64,000 bases of DNA from Hominiventricola aquisgranensis (GTDB taxonomy: Bacteria > Bacillota > Clostridia > Lachnospirales > Lachnospiraceae): assembly GCF_040096225.1 (NCBI RefSeq), contig NZ_JBBMFC010000015.1, positions 1-64,000 of the forward strand, in the 5' to 3' direction. Positions 18,086-26,274 of the stretch are shown here, in pieces. Every line of letters starts with the position of its first letter. Positions within the stretch are counted from its first letter, which is position 1. Position numbers and translations under genes: made by a program. Below the pieces are notes generated by a model that was not told the origin of the DNA, searched no databases, and worked only from the letters and a program-made list of their open reading frames with translations.

Positions 18086-18100
18086 TGTATGTGTTATACT
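18072..18100 (+). promoter_or_regulatory. Probable parA promoter overlapping parS site 2
   Basis: TATACT (18095-18100) is preceded by TGT, an extended -10. At 17 bases upstream the -35 position reads TTTCAC (18072-18077), entirely within parS. ParB bound there should block or modulate transcription. Promoter strength is inferred from the extended -10. Confidence 0.55.
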
Positions 18101-18144
18101 TAGAAAGACATCGTAGAAAATGAACGGCCACAAAGGAGAATAAC

Positions 18145-18921
18145 ATGGGAAGAGTCATATCAATCGCCAATCAGAAAGGCGGAGTGGGAAAGACAACCAC
18201 AGCTATCAATCTTTCCGCTTGTTTATCAGAAATTGGGCAGAAAGTGCTGACCATAGACATAGATCCTCAAGGAAATACCACTAGTGGATTGGGAGTCGAT
18301 AAACATGCAGTAGAAAATAATGTATATGCCCTTCTGTTAGGTGAAAATACCATCGAAGAGTGTATTATAGAAACTGAAATTGAAAATCAGTCCTTGATTT
18401 CATCTGATGTGAACCTGGCAGGGGCGGAGATTGAACTGATCGGTATCGATGAAAAGGAATATATCCTGAAAAAGGCTATCAGCAAAATCAAAGATAACTA
18501 TGATTTTATAATCATTGATTGTCCGCCTTCTTTAAATATGCTGACGGTCAACGCCTTAACCGCATCGGATACGGTATTGGTGCCAATTCAGTGTGAATAT
18601 TATGCTTTGGAAGGCCTGAGTCAGTTGATTCATACTATTGAACTGGTACAGGACCGCCTGAATCCGGATCTGAATATAGAAGGTGTAGTATTTACCATGT
18701 ATGATGCCAGAACTAATCTGTCATTACAGGTGGTAGAAAACGTAAAGGGATATTTGCACCAAAATATCTATAAAACGATCATCCCAAGAAATGTACGCCT
18801 TGCTGAGGCTCCAAGCCATGGTCTGCCGATCAATCTCTATGATTCTAAATCTGCAGGTGCAGAAGCTTATCGGGAATTAGCACAGGAAGTACTTCATAAA
18901 GGAGAAGAAGAATGGCAGTAA
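18145..18921 (+). CDS. parA: Chromosome partitioning ATPase ParA/Soj
   Basis: The 258-residue Walker-type ATPase starts MGRVISIANQKGGVGKTTTA, with the deviant Walker A KGGVGKTT near residue 12. Walker A' DIDPQGN and Walker B IIIDCPPSL follow. There is no N-terminal helix-turn-helix, so it is the short chromosomal (Soj) type. It works with ParB in origin segregation and, in Bacillus, regulates DnaA. AAGGAG precedes the ATG. It overlaps parB by 10 bases. Confidence 0.97.
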   Translation: MGRVISIANQKGGVGKTTTAINLSACLSEIGQKVLTIDIDPQGNTTSGLGVDKHAVENNVYALLLGENTIEECIIETEIENQSLISSDVNLAGAEIELIGIDEKEYILKKAISKIKDNYDFIIIDCPPSLNMLTVNALTASDTVLVPIQCEYYALEGLSQLIHTIELVQDRLNPDLNIEGVVFTMYDARTNLSLQVVENVKGYLHQNIYKTIIPRNVRLAEAPSHGLPINLYDSKSAGAEAYRELAQEVLHKGEEEWQ

Positions 18922-19817
18922 AGAGAGGCGGACTTGGAAAAGGACTTGACAGTCTCATCCCAGATACCGGTAAAGTGGCAGAAAAAGAGAAAAAAGTAAA
19001 AGTTGTAGAAAAAGTAGTTGAAAAGGTAGTAGAGAAGCCAACAGAGATCAAATTAAAGATCAATGAGGTGGAACCAAATCGTAATCAGCCACGACAGAAG
19101 TTTGACGAGGAAGCATTACAGGAACTGGCAGAGTCCATACGTCAGTTTGGTGTTCTGCAGCCACTGATCGTTCAGAAGAGAAAAGATTATTATGAAATTA
19201 TTGCAGGAGAGCGTCGTTGGAGAGCTGCAAAGCTGGCTGGTTTAAAAGAAGTACCGGTTGTGATCCGTGATATGAGTGAACAGGAGATTATGGAAATCTC
19301 TTTGATCGAAAATATCCAGCGTGAGAATCTGAATCCTATTGAGGAGGCTGCTGCATATAAGAAACTTCTGGAAGAATTTGGTTTGAAGCAGGAAGAAGTG
19401 GCAGAACGAGTGGCAAAAAGCCGTACTGCAGTAACGAACTCCATGCGACTCTTGAAACTGGATGAACGAGTACAGCAGATGGTCATTGATGGTATGCTGA
19501 CTACTGGACATGCCAGAGCATTGCTTGCTATTGAAGATCCAGAAGTACAGTTTCAGACTGCAGTTCGCGTCTACAATGAGAAAATGAGTGTTCGTGATGT
19601 TGAGAAACTTGTGAAAAATCAGGACAGAAAAACACCGGAGAAAAAACAGGAAGATCCTCAGCAGCAGGCAGTTTTTCATGATCTGGAGGAACGAATGAAA
19701 CTGGCTTTAGGAACCAAAGTATCCATTAATCGTAAAGATCAGAAGAAGGGAAAGATTGAAATCGAGTACTATTCCATGGAGGATCTGGAGCGCCTGATGG
19801 ATATCTTGATGAAATAA
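18912..19817 (+). CDS. parB: Chromosome partitioning protein ParB/Spo0J
   Basis: The 301-residue CTPase loads at parS and slides on DNA, recruiting ParA and condensin. A flexible N-terminus is rich in Lys, Val and Glu. The ParB/Srx-like CTP-binding domain has NRNQPRQKFDE and GERRWRAAKLAGL (about 98-110). The helix-turn-helix VAERVAKSRTAVTNSMRLL follows (about 160-178). The C-terminal dimerization domain ends MEDLERLMDILMK. Confidence 0.97.
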   Translation: MAVKRGGLGKGLDSLIPDTGKVAEKEKKVKVVEKVVEKVVEKPTEIKLKINEVEPNRNQPRQKFDEEALQELAESIRQFGVLQPLIVQKRKDYYEIIAGERRWRAAKLAGLKEVPVVIRDMSEQEIMEISLIENIQRENLNPIEEAAAYKKLLEEFGLKQEEVAERVAKSRTAVTNSMRLLKLDERVQQMVIDGMLTTGHARALLAIEDPEVQFQTAVRVYNEKMSVRDVEKLVKNQDRKTPEKKQEDPQQQAVFHDLEERMKLALGTKVSINRKDQKKGKIEIEYYSMEDLERLMDILMK

Positions 19818-19841
19818 AAAGAAAAGAGGAAAAAACAAACG

Positions 19842-20375
19842 ATGAACAGTCCAATTTTATCATATTTATCATCTTACGGTATTGATCCGGCTTACATTAT
19901 GATTGGTCTTCTGGTATTGATCCTTATTTTATTTATTTTATATATAAGAACCTTATGTAGAATGAAAAAATTTTACCGGGCATATGATCGATTTATGAGA
20001 GGCAAAGACATGGAATCCATGGAGGATACCATGCTCAAACAGTTTGACCGACTGGAGGCTTTAGAAGCATCTGATGAGAAAAAGGAGAAACAGATCAGTG
20101 AGATTTTTGAAAATCTTCAGATCGTTTATCAGAAAACAGGTCTGGTGAAATACGATGCGTTCCGTGAGATGAGTGGAAAGCTCAGTTATGCACTGGCGCT
20201 TCTGGATAAAAATAGCAATGGATTTATGGTAAATTCCATGTACAGCAGAGAAGGATGTTATTCTTATGTAAAAGAAATTATCAAGGGTGAGTCCTATATC
20301 ACGCTGTCTGAAGAAGAACAGGAAGCTCTGAAGATGGCAATTGAGAGCAACGGAGACATAGTTTCTGATAAATAA
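19842..20375 (+). CDS. DUF4446 family membrane-anchored protein
   Basis: The 177-residue protein has one N-terminal membrane segment (about 20-37, MIGLLVLILILFILYI). A cytosolic helical part follows, and a conserved end contains DAFREMSGKLSYALALLD and NGFMVNSMYSREGCYSYVKEI. This matches DUF4446, common beside parB in clostridia. Function unknown. Position 24 bases after parB suggests co-transcription and perhaps a role near the origin. A hairpin follows it. Confidence 0.88.
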   Translation: MNSPILSYLSSYGIDPAYIMIGLLVLILILFILYIRTLCRMKKFYRAYDRFMRGKDMESMEDTMLKQFDRLEALEASDEKKEKQISEIFENLQIVYQKTGLVKYDAFREMSGKLSYALALLDKNSNGFMVNSMYSREGCYSYVKEIIKGESYITLSEEEQEALKMAIESNGDIVSDK

Positions 20376-20378
20376 GCC

Positions 20379-20410
20379 TGATTTTTCAACACTTTCCCTT
20401 GAAAAATCAA
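20379..20410 (+). terminator. Hairpin after the DUF4446 gene
   Basis: TGATTTTTCAA and TTGAAAAATCA form a perfect 11-bp AT-rich stem around CACTTTCCC. The downstream tail is poor in T, so termination may be weak. TATAAT (20425-20430) just beyond is a candidate -10 for serS, but no well-spaced -35 is evident. Confidence 0.5.
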
Positions 20411-20461
20411 AAACTCTATACTATTATAATAGGAAGTATCAGCAAAACACAGGAGGATGAC

Positions 20462-21739
20462 ATGTTAGATCTTAAATTTGTCCGTGAGAACCCGGACGTT
20501 GTAAAGCAGAATATCAAGAATAAATTCCAGGATGATAAATTACCGTTGGTAGACGAAGTAATTGAACTGGATGCACAGAGAAGAGCAACTCAACAGGAAG
20601 CAGATGCACTTCGCGCTGAGAAAAATAAAATTTCTAAACAGATCGGTGCGCTGATGGCACAGGGTAAAAAAGATGAGGCAGAGAACGTTAAGAAAAAAGT
20701 AGCTGAAGACGCTGTCCGTCTGGAAGAGCTTTCTGTAAAAGAAAAAGAGCTGGATGAGAAAGTAACCAAGATCATGATGGTAATTCCGAATATCATTGAT
20801 CCGAGTGTTCCGATTGGTAAAAATGATACGGAAAATGTAGAAGTGACCAAATACGGTGAGCCGGTTGTTCCAGATTTCGAGATCCCGTATCACACAGAGA
20901 TCATGGAGCGTTTTAATGGAATCGATCTTGACAGCGCACGTAGAGTGGCTGGAAATGGTTTCTACTATCTGATGGGTGATATTGCAAGACTTCACTCTGC
21001 AGTTATCTCTTATGCAAGAGATTTCATGATCAATCGTGGATTTACCTACTGTGTACCGCCATTCATGATCAGAAGTAACGTTGTTACCGGCGTTATGAGT
21101 TTTGCTGAGATGGATGCCATGATGTATAAGATCGAGGGCGAGGATCTGTATCTGATCGGAACCAGTGAGCATTCCATGATCGGTAAATTCATTGACCAGA
21201 TTATTCCGGAAGAGGAGCTTCCGTATACCCTGACCAGCTATTCTCCGTGTTTCCGTAAGGAGAAAGGTGCTCATGGTATTGAAGAGCGTGGTGTATACCG
21301 TATCCATCAGTTCGAAAAACAGGAAATGATCGTTGTATGTAAACCGGAAGAAAGCAAGATGTGGTTCGATAAACTGTGGCAGAACACCGTAGATCTGTTC
21401 CGTTCCATGGATATCCCGGTTCGTACTCTGGAGTGCTGCTCCGGCGATCTGGCAGACTTGAAGGTAAAATCCTTCGACGTAGAAGCATGGTCTCCGCGTC
21501 AGAAGAAATACTTCGAGGTTGGCAGCTGCTCTAATCTGGGAGATGCTCAGGCCAGAAGACTGAAGATTCGTGTAGACGGTAAAGATGGCAAATATTTTGC
21601 TCATACATTAAATAATACAGTGGTTGCTCCGCCTCGTATGCTGATCGCATTTTTGGAGAATAACCTTCAGGCAGACGGCAGTATCCGTATTCCGGAAGTA
21701 CTGCGTCCGTACATGGGTGGAATGACCGAGATCAAATAG
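20462..21739 (+). CDS. serS: Serine--tRNA ligase
   Basis: The 425-residue class II synthetase charges tRNA-Ser. The N-terminal antiparallel coiled coil (about 30-100) recognizes the long variable arm. Class II motif 2 is FRKEKGAHGIEERGVYRIHQF and is visible near residue 255. Motif 3 (NNTVVAPPRMLIAFLEN) is near the C-terminus. In the catalytic core TSEHSMIG replaces the common TAE. I chose the ATG at 20462 because GGAGG precedes it. The frame extends upstream without a ribosome site. No T-box leader is seen. Confidence 0.97.
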   Translation: MLDLKFVRENPDVVKQNIKNKFQDDKLPLVDEVIELDAQRRATQQEADALRAEKNKISKQIGALMAQGKKDEAENVKKKVAEDAVRLEELSVKEKELDEKVTKIMMVIPNIIDPSVPIGKNDTENVEVTKYGEPVVPDFEIPYHTEIMERFNGIDLDSARRVAGNGFYYLMGDIARLHSAVISYARDFMINRGFTYCVPPFMIRSNVVTGVMSFAEMDAMMYKIEGEDLYLIGTSEHSMIGKFIDQIIPEEELPYTLTSYSPCFRKEKGAHGIEERGVYRIHQFEKQEMIVVCKPEESKMWFDKLWQNTVDLFRSMDIPVRTLECCSGDLADLKVKSFDVEAWSPRQKKYFEVGSCSNLGDAQARRLKIRVDGKDGKYFAHTLNNTVVAPPRMLIAFLENNLQADGSIRIPEVLRPYMGGMTEIK

Positions 21740-21750
21740 GAGGTATCCAT

Positions 21751-22635
21751 TTGCATCGGTATTTAAGAGCAGTTGGTTTCAGCAACATTCAGAAGCGGGA
21801 GGAAGTGGAGGCTTTAGCCCGCTTCGCCTGTGAGTGTTATCAGACAGAAGAGACTGCAGTCAATGCAGAGGGAGAAGATTATTCCGAACGCCGCAAGGAA
21901 TTTGCAGAACACATGGGGCTGCTGGTCCGCGGTACCTATGATGATAATGATAAATACTGGATGGACTACTGCATTCCTTATTTTACAGGGAATGTTGAAC
22001 GGCTCTATGAAGACCTGGAGATCGAGAGACATGCAGAAAAAGAGTCTTATTCAGGACTTTGTGATGATATCAATCTGGGAGCGTCGCTGATCTTCTATCT
22101 GCAGAATGTGACAGAGTATTTTAATAAGAAGCGATACGGCCGTTCTGAAAAGAACGTGGCCAGAGTTGCCTTATCAGGTTTGTCTGTGGAAGGAAAAATA
22201 TTATTTCCCGTCTACCAGAAAATGCCTGTTATGTCAGAGATCAAGGCAAGCCAGGAACGCAAAAAAATGCTTCAGGCAGCCAGAGATGGTGATGAAGATG
22301 CCATTGAAAATCTGACACTGGAAGACATGGATACGTATACCATGATTTCCAAACGAATTGAAAATGAAGACATTTTGTCAATTGTCATGAGTCATTTTAT
22401 GCCTTGTGGAGTAGAATGTGATCAGTACAATGTCATGGGTGATATCTTGAATGTAGAACTTCGAGAAAATAACCAGACAAAGGAAAAGATCTATGTTATG
22501 ACCATCGAAGCAAATGGAATTATTCTGGATGTCTGCATCAATCAGCAGGATCTGGTGGGAGAACCGGCTGTGGGTCGGCGCTTCCGCGGAATAATTTGGC
22601 TTCAGGGACTTGTGCATTTTGAAGAAAAATGGTAA
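21751..22635 (+). CDS. DUF3881 family protein
   Basis: The 294-residue protein matches the DUF3881 family, largely restricted to Lachnospiraceae. It starts at a TTG (21751) with AGGAGG eight bases upstream. It is soluble, acidic and shows no membrane segment or catalytic motif that I recognize. The phrase YFTGNVERLYEDLEIER and the C-terminal VGRRFRGIIWLQG stand out. It is 11 bases after serS, so probably one transcript. Role unknown. Confidence 0.85.
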   Translation: MHRYLRAVGFSNIQKREEVEALARFACECYQTEETAVNAEGEDYSERRKEFAEHMGLLVRGTYDDNDKYWMDYCIPYFTGNVERLYEDLEIERHAEKESYSGLCDDINLGASLIFYLQNVTEYFNKKRYGRSEKNVARVALSGLSVEGKILFPVYQKMPVMSEIKASQERKKMLQAARDGDEDAIENLTLEDMDTYTMISKRIENEDILSIVMSHFMPCGVECDQYNVMGDILNVELRENNQTKEKIYVMTIEANGIILDVCINQQDLVGEPAVGRRFRGIIWLQGLVHFEEKW

Positions 22636-22640
22636 GATTA

Positions 22641-22670
22641 AACATGGCTTCCGATGGAAGCCATGTTTTT
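22641..22670 (+). terminator. Terminator after the serS-DUF3881 operon
   Basis: AACATGGCTTCC and GGAAGCCATGTT form a 12-bp stem around GAT, followed by TTT. A textbook intrinsic terminator, and the last clearly chromosomal feature before the tRNA-Arg array. Confidence 0.92.
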
Positions 22671-22745
22671 CCGTATGAAAAAGGCCATCTATAAATGATG
22701 GCAGCCGGAGCCAGAAGGGCAAAAAAGCCTGGAAATACGGCATTT

Positions 22746-22800
22746 GTCTCCTTAGTTAAATGGATATAACGGGGTCCTCCTAAGGTTGCGTTACAACGGT
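22746..22800 (+). pseudogene. tRNA-Arg(CCU)-like 5' half, remnant 1
   Basis: GTCTCCTTAGTTAAATGGAT begins a normal tRNA 5' half with acceptor strand and D arm. It continues to an anticodon loop CTCCTAA (22777-22783). After the loop the sequence no longer pairs with the anticodon stem, and no T arm or acceptor 3' strand is found. It looks like a tRNA-Arg cut in or just after the anticodon loop. Confidence 0.55.
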
Positions 22801-22869
22801 CACCTCAAAAAAACTAAATAAGGGATTGCAGTTCGACTTTGGTCGGGCTGATAATCATATATCAGACAC

Positions 22870-22936
22870 GTCCATATAGCTCAGCTGGATAGAGCACACG
22901 CCTCCTAAGCGGCAGATTGTTCGATTCCTTCGAGCC
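22870..22936 (+). pseudogene. Degenerate tRNA-Arg(CCU)-like sequence, remnant 2
   Basis: The D arm and anticodon arm (AGCTCAGCTGGATAGAGCAC then CTCCTAA at 22902-22908) match the intact tRNA at 22963 almost base for base. The 3' half is degraded: the T loop GTTCGATTC remains, but its stem does not pair. Nothing pairs with the acceptor strand GTCCATA. It is unlikely to give a working tRNA. Confidence 0.6.
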
Positions 22937-22962
22937 TTGAAAATTGCATAAAACTTATAAAT

Positions 22963-23039
22963 GTCTCAGTAGCTCAGTTGGATAGAGCACACGCCTCCTA
23001 AGCGTGGGGTCGGAGGTTCAAATCCTCTCTGGGACGCCA
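22963..23039 (+). tRNA. tRNA-Arg (anticodon CCU), probable ICE attachment site
   Basis: The acceptor GTCTCAG pairs with CTGGGAC. The D arm is AGCTCAGTTGGATAGAGC, the anticodon stem ACGC/GCGT and the loop CTCCTAA. The T arm GGAGGTTCAAATCCTCT pairs well. The discriminator is G and CCA is encoded (23037-23039). The tyrosine integrase lies about 190 bases downstream. The 3' end of this gene is therefore the likely attL, kept intact by the element's own copy of the tRNA end. Confidence 0.95.
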
Positions 23040-23047
23040 GAAAGCAC

Positions 23048-23085
23048 CGCTGCAAGCCTTTTTTCAGGGTTTGCAGCGTTTTTTT
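23048..23085 (+). terminator. Terminator after tRNA-Arg
   Basis: CGCTGCAAGCC and GGGTTTGCAGCG form a stem (one mismatch) with a T-rich loop, followed by TTTTTTT. It ends the tRNA transcript and may insulate the ICE end. Confidence 0.88.
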
Positions 23086-23151
23086 GTTCCTCCTTCTCCC
23101 GGTAATTTTGCTTCTGTTACCGAGAGATTTTTATACGCCGCATGATGTATA

Positions 23152-23212
23152 TTTGCTAATTAGACTCGAACGCTTTTCAGAAATTTGCTAAGAAAATTCT
23201 ACGTTTTGCTAA
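23152..23212 (+). repeat. Three TTTGCTAA direct repeats, candidate integrase arm sites
   Basis: TTTGCTAA occurs at 23152-23159, 23184-23191 and 23205-23212, between the tRNA end and the integrase stop. Tyrosine integrases of ICEs use short direct repeats in this position for their arm-binding domain. The function is inferred from position and repetition. Confidence 0.55.
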
Positions 23213-23225
23213 TTCGATTTTCGGA

Positions 23226-24620
23226 TCACTTTGCCGGGGCTTGCGCCGCTATCAGGGCTGCGAGCGCACTTGCAAGCTCCGGCGACTTCTGAAGCTGCTC
23301 CACAAGGCTTTCAAGGTCCAGGGTCGCAGGCTCCGATTTTGCCGGTTCCTCCGGCGGACGGACATTGCGGAGATCAGGCTTGGCATAGAAGGCTGTCTCA
23401 AATTTTTGAGCATTGACCTTTCTATCCTCGTCCAGAATGTGAGCATAGATACCGGTTATCATGTCAATCTCGGCATGGCCTGTATCGCCCTGGGTGGCTT
23501 TCAGATCGCCGTGGTTCAGTTTCAGCTTGTAGGTGGTGCTGGAATGACGGAGAGAATGAAAGACCACCTTCGGCAGTCCTGCGTCCTCACGGAGCTTTGC
23601 AAATTCTTTGAGGATGATCCGATCCTCACAGGGCCGTCCATTGGGAAGTGCCACCACCAGATCGAAGTCCTGATACTCGTCTCCAAGGAAGCCTTTCAGC
23701 TCGTCCTGGGACTTCTTCCATTCCCGCAGAATGTAAGCCAGTGTTTTTGGCAGCCACACCTTACGGATACTGGAATCGGTTTTCGGCTTTTTCAGAACAA
23801 TTCTTGTGCTGGTGTTCGGCATGAGCGGAGTGAAGATGTAATAGATATCCTTCTCACCCAGCGTTTCAATCGCCCGTTTGGAAGCCCGTGTCAGCTCCTT
23901 GTCGATGTAGACATAGGCATTATCCGCCGCAATATCTTCATCGGAAATATGGACGTTCTCCCAGGTCAACCCCAGGATTTCACCCATACGCAGAGAGCAG
24001 GCAAAGGAAAGGTTCATTGCTACATAGAGCTTGCTGTCCGTGCATTTGTCCAGGGCAAGACGGATCATATCCGCTGTCCAGATATCCCGTTTCGCATACT
24101 CCGTTTTCGGGAGGATCACATTGTCAAAGGGATTTCTTGCAATGATTTCCCATCGTACCGCCTGCTTAAACGCACACCGCAGGAGCTTGATGATTTTTTC
24201 AATGGTCTTGTCGCTGACATAGGTGGTAACGGCCTTTCGGGTCTTGGTAGACACCGACTTGGTTTTCTGTAAGGTTTGGATATAACCGTCAACCGCACGG
24301 GGAGTAACCGCCTGTACCTCCATATCACCGATGATCGGATTGATATAGTTCGCAATCAGCGCCGTTTGGCTGTCATACATAGACACGCCCCATTTCTTTT
24401 CTCCGTAAAGAGATACGAAGTCATAAAGGAACTCGGTAATCGTCTGATTGCTTGGCGGTAGAAAAGTTCCCGTGTGCTGCTGATTTTCGATTTCCGCCTT
24501 GCGCTTTAAGGCCTCTTTGTGGGTATGCCAGGTTTCCCACTTCTGTTTGGTTTCTCCGTTTTCGTCCACATAGTTGTAAACAACGGAATAGTTTTTCTTT
24601 CGCTTGATTATAGATGCCAT
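23226..24620 (-). CDS. int: Tyrosine recombinase (ICE integrase)
   Basis: The 464-residue site-specific integrase has an AP2-like arm-binding N-terminus (MASIIKRKKNYSVVYNYVDE). A SAM-like core-binding domain follows, then the catalytic domain. Catalytic Arg is in CSLRMGEIL, then HSLRHSSTT (His-x-x-Arg), TGHAEIDM (His), and the nucleophilic Tyr in ITGIYAH. I chose the ATG at 24620 because AAGGAAG precedes it. The next in-frame ATG upstream has no site. A Gln/Ala/Pro-rich tail extends past the usual end. It is convergent with the tRNA and paired with an excisionase. Confidence 0.95.
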   Translation of the reverse strand: MASIIKRKKNYSVVYNYVDENGETKQKWETWHTHKEALKRKAEIENQQHTGTFLPPSNQTITEFLYDFVSLYGEKKWGVSMYDSQTALIANYINPIIGDMEVQAVTPRAVDGYIQTLQKTKSVSTKTRKAVTTYVSDKTIEKIIKLLRCAFKQAVRWEIIARNPFDNVILPKTEYAKRDIWTADMIRLALDKCTDSKLYVAMNLSFACSLRMGEILGLTWENVHISDEDIAADNAYVYIDKELTRASKRAIETLGEKDIYYIFTPLMPNTSTRIVLKKPKTDSSIRKVWLPKTLAYILREWKKSQDELKGFLGDEYQDFDLVVALPNGRPCEDRIILKEFAKLREDAGLPKVVFHSLRHSSTTYKLKLNHGDLKATQGDTGHAEIDMITGIYAHILDEDRKVNAQKFETAFYAKPDLRNVRPPEEPAKSEPATLDLESLVEQLQKSPELASALAALIAAQAPAK

Positions 24621-24640
24621 ATCGTTCTTCCTTTCTTGGA

Positions 24641-24847
24641 TCACAGGTCGAGAGAGTCAAGCCACTCGTCAAATGACCGCTTGGAAATGCGTATGGCGTT
24701 ACCAATTCGCACGATTTTGAAGTGCCCTTCTTTTACAAGGATATATGCGGAAGTTCTTCCGATGCCCAGAATTTGAGCAATATCGTCAACCGTATACGTC
24801 CTTCTTTCAGGGGTTTCTTTCTTCGTGCCGTTCCATGTTTGAGACAT
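24641..24847 (-). CDS. xis: Excisionase-type DNA-binding protein
   Basis: The 68-residue protein is a winged helix-turn-helix of the excisionase/MerR-like class: YTVDDIAQILGIGRTSAYIL followed by the wing RIGNAIRISKRSFDEWLDSL. Such proteins bend DNA at att sites and favour excision by the integrase. It ends 20 bases before the integrase start, so the two are co-transcribed. Confidence 0.9.
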   Translation of the reverse strand: MSQTWNGTKKETPERRTYTVDDIAQILGIGRTSAYILVKEGHFKIVRIGNAIRISKRSFDEWLDSLDL

Positions 24848-25358
24848 GAGAACCCCCTTTCAGTTATGAAAAGGAACAGCACGAATATGTGTGGGTAATA
24901 TAACTTCCACCATCATTTTACCGTGCTGCTCCGTGTTTGTCTGCTGCTAATTGAAAAGTTTACGATCTATCCATAAACTTTCAAAAAAGAAAAGTAGGCT
25001 TACGGACGGCTGCTGGCACAGCTCCACGGGAGTCTAACCCCGGCCCATGCTGATGGGTGCGGCGCACAATGCTTTGTGGGCGTTCAATGCGCGAGTATCT
25101 TTGACCCTGCCCGTGCGTCGTCGCCCGCAAGCAGCCACGCTTGCTTTGCGGTCTGGTGCTGTTCGCTCGCCCGTTACAGTGGTCCCGTCCTGCGGACTTG
25201 AAACGAGGTCATGGCGCACCGGCCGTATGGCTCGGCACAAACAGGAATGTATCCATTTGCCTTATACTGCGGCGTTGGCCTCCCAACGGGCTTTCTTTGT
25301 CAAGGTGCTATAACGGTACGCCGCGTGGAAAGGGGAACACGCAGCACCCGGCCCTGGA
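24848..25358. other. 511-base GC-rich non-coding stretch with an inverted repeat
   Basis: No convincing gene is found. TTGAAAAGTTTA (24951-24962) and TAAACTTTCAA (24974-24984) form a near-perfect dyad, a possible terminator or operator upstream of xis. From about 25000 to 25358 the DNA is GC-rich and self-complementary in several places. Short open frames are present on both strands but lack ribosome sites and domains. It could hold a structured RNA or regulatory region of the integration module. Confidence 0.5.
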
Positions 25359-25610
25359 TCAGCTCAGGTCAAAATCCAGAATGGAAATAATCAGCTTTGC
25401 TTCCAGCCGACCGCGCAGATCTTCGTCCACCTGGGGACGGGGATAGCCGTCAGGGCCATAGCTCGTCCGTGTAGACAGCGCGGCAATGTAGCCGGAGTAA
25501 TGCCGGACTACCCGGTTCACCGCTTCGGGGTCGCCTCCGACAGCGGCGGCGATCACCGGGTAAGGGATCAGCGATGCCCGCGTGCACGCAGATTTAGTCA
25601 TCCGCTTCAC
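25359..25610 (-). CDS. Tn916-type helix-turn-helix protein
   Basis: The 83-residue protein matches the small helix-turn-helix protein (PF12645-like) that accompanies the sigma factor in Tn916/Tn1549 relatives. The phrases LIPYPVIAAAVGGDPEAVNRV and HYSGYIAAL are characteristic. In Tn916 this pair controls expression of the recombination and transfer functions. Its start overlaps the end of the sigma gene by 17 bases. Confidence 0.85.
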   Translation of the reverse strand: MKRMTKSACTRASLIPYPVIAAAVGGDPEAVNRVVRHYSGYIAALSTRTSYGPDGYPRPQVDEDLRGRLEAKLIISILDFDLS

Positions 25611-26142
25611 CTCCCATCAGCTCTGTCAGCAGCCGATAGGCTTTATGCCTGCGGGTATTGACCGTCCGGCGGGGCATGTTTATGTACCTGGCGATCTGTG
25701 CGTCGGTCATCCGCAGGAACCAGTGCATCATAAAGATTTCCCGGTCCTCCTGGGACAGCCCCAGAAGCGCCTCGGCCAGCCCGTCGTCCTCGATCAGAAT
25801 CACGACCCCTCCCACAGGGAAGGTCGTGTATTCCCACGGGTAGCGGTCATATACCGCAAGCTGGGCCATTTCTGCCTCGGACAGTTCTTCCAAAGATGTG
25901 AAACGCTTCTGGTGCCGGCTGATCTGGCGATAGCCGTTGCACGCCTCGCATTTCAGCACCTTCTTGCAGTAGCTGTCAAAGGCGTACTGCTTGTGCTCGT
26001 AGTGGCGGTCAGGTTTCAAGTTCTCACCTCCCTTCGTGCCGGGAGGCAGTTCTTTTCTTCCCCTTTCGCTCACTACTCGTTCACGAGTGGTCTGGTTTGG
26101 CTGGTTTTCGGGATCTATCTGAAAAAATTTTTTGCCGCTCAT
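25594..26142 (-). CDS. Tn916-type sigma-70 family factor
   Basis: The 182-residue protein has a short N-terminal extension with a Cys pair (CEACNGY). A sigma region 4 lies at the C-terminus: GLSQEDREIFMMHWFLRMTD then the helix-turn-helix AQIARYINMPRRTVNTRRHK. It resembles Orf7-like regulators of Tn916-family elements. No canonical region 2 is seen, so it may act as an anti-repressor rather than a true sigma factor. It overlaps the downstream HTH gene. Confidence 0.85.
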   Translation of the reverse strand: MSGKKFFQIDPENQPNQTTRERVVSERGRKELPPGTKGGENLKPDRHYEHKQYAFDSYCKKVLKCEACNGYRQISRHQKRFTSLEELSEAEMAQLAVYDRYPWEYTTFPVGGVVILIEDDGLAEALLGLSQEDREIFMMHWFLRMTDAQIARYINMPRRTVNTRRHKAYRLLTELMGGEADD

Positions 26143-26274
26143 AATTGGCTCCTTTCGTTTCGTTCGGGTTGACAGGCCGGAACGAAACGGGGCGGGGAGC
26201 GGCAGCCCACGCCCAGGCGCTCAAAGAAACGGGTTTTGTGAGATATGAGCCACAGTATATAAAAAGCGAGCCAC

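Noticed and set aside
20376..20461. Possible T-box leader before serS
   Set aside because: The gap is only 86 bases, with a simple AT hairpin and no T-box sequence.
25034..25313. Short open frames on both strands in the xis-HTH gap
   Set aside because: No ribosome sites or domains, and they overlap each other; more likely GC-rich non-coding DNA.
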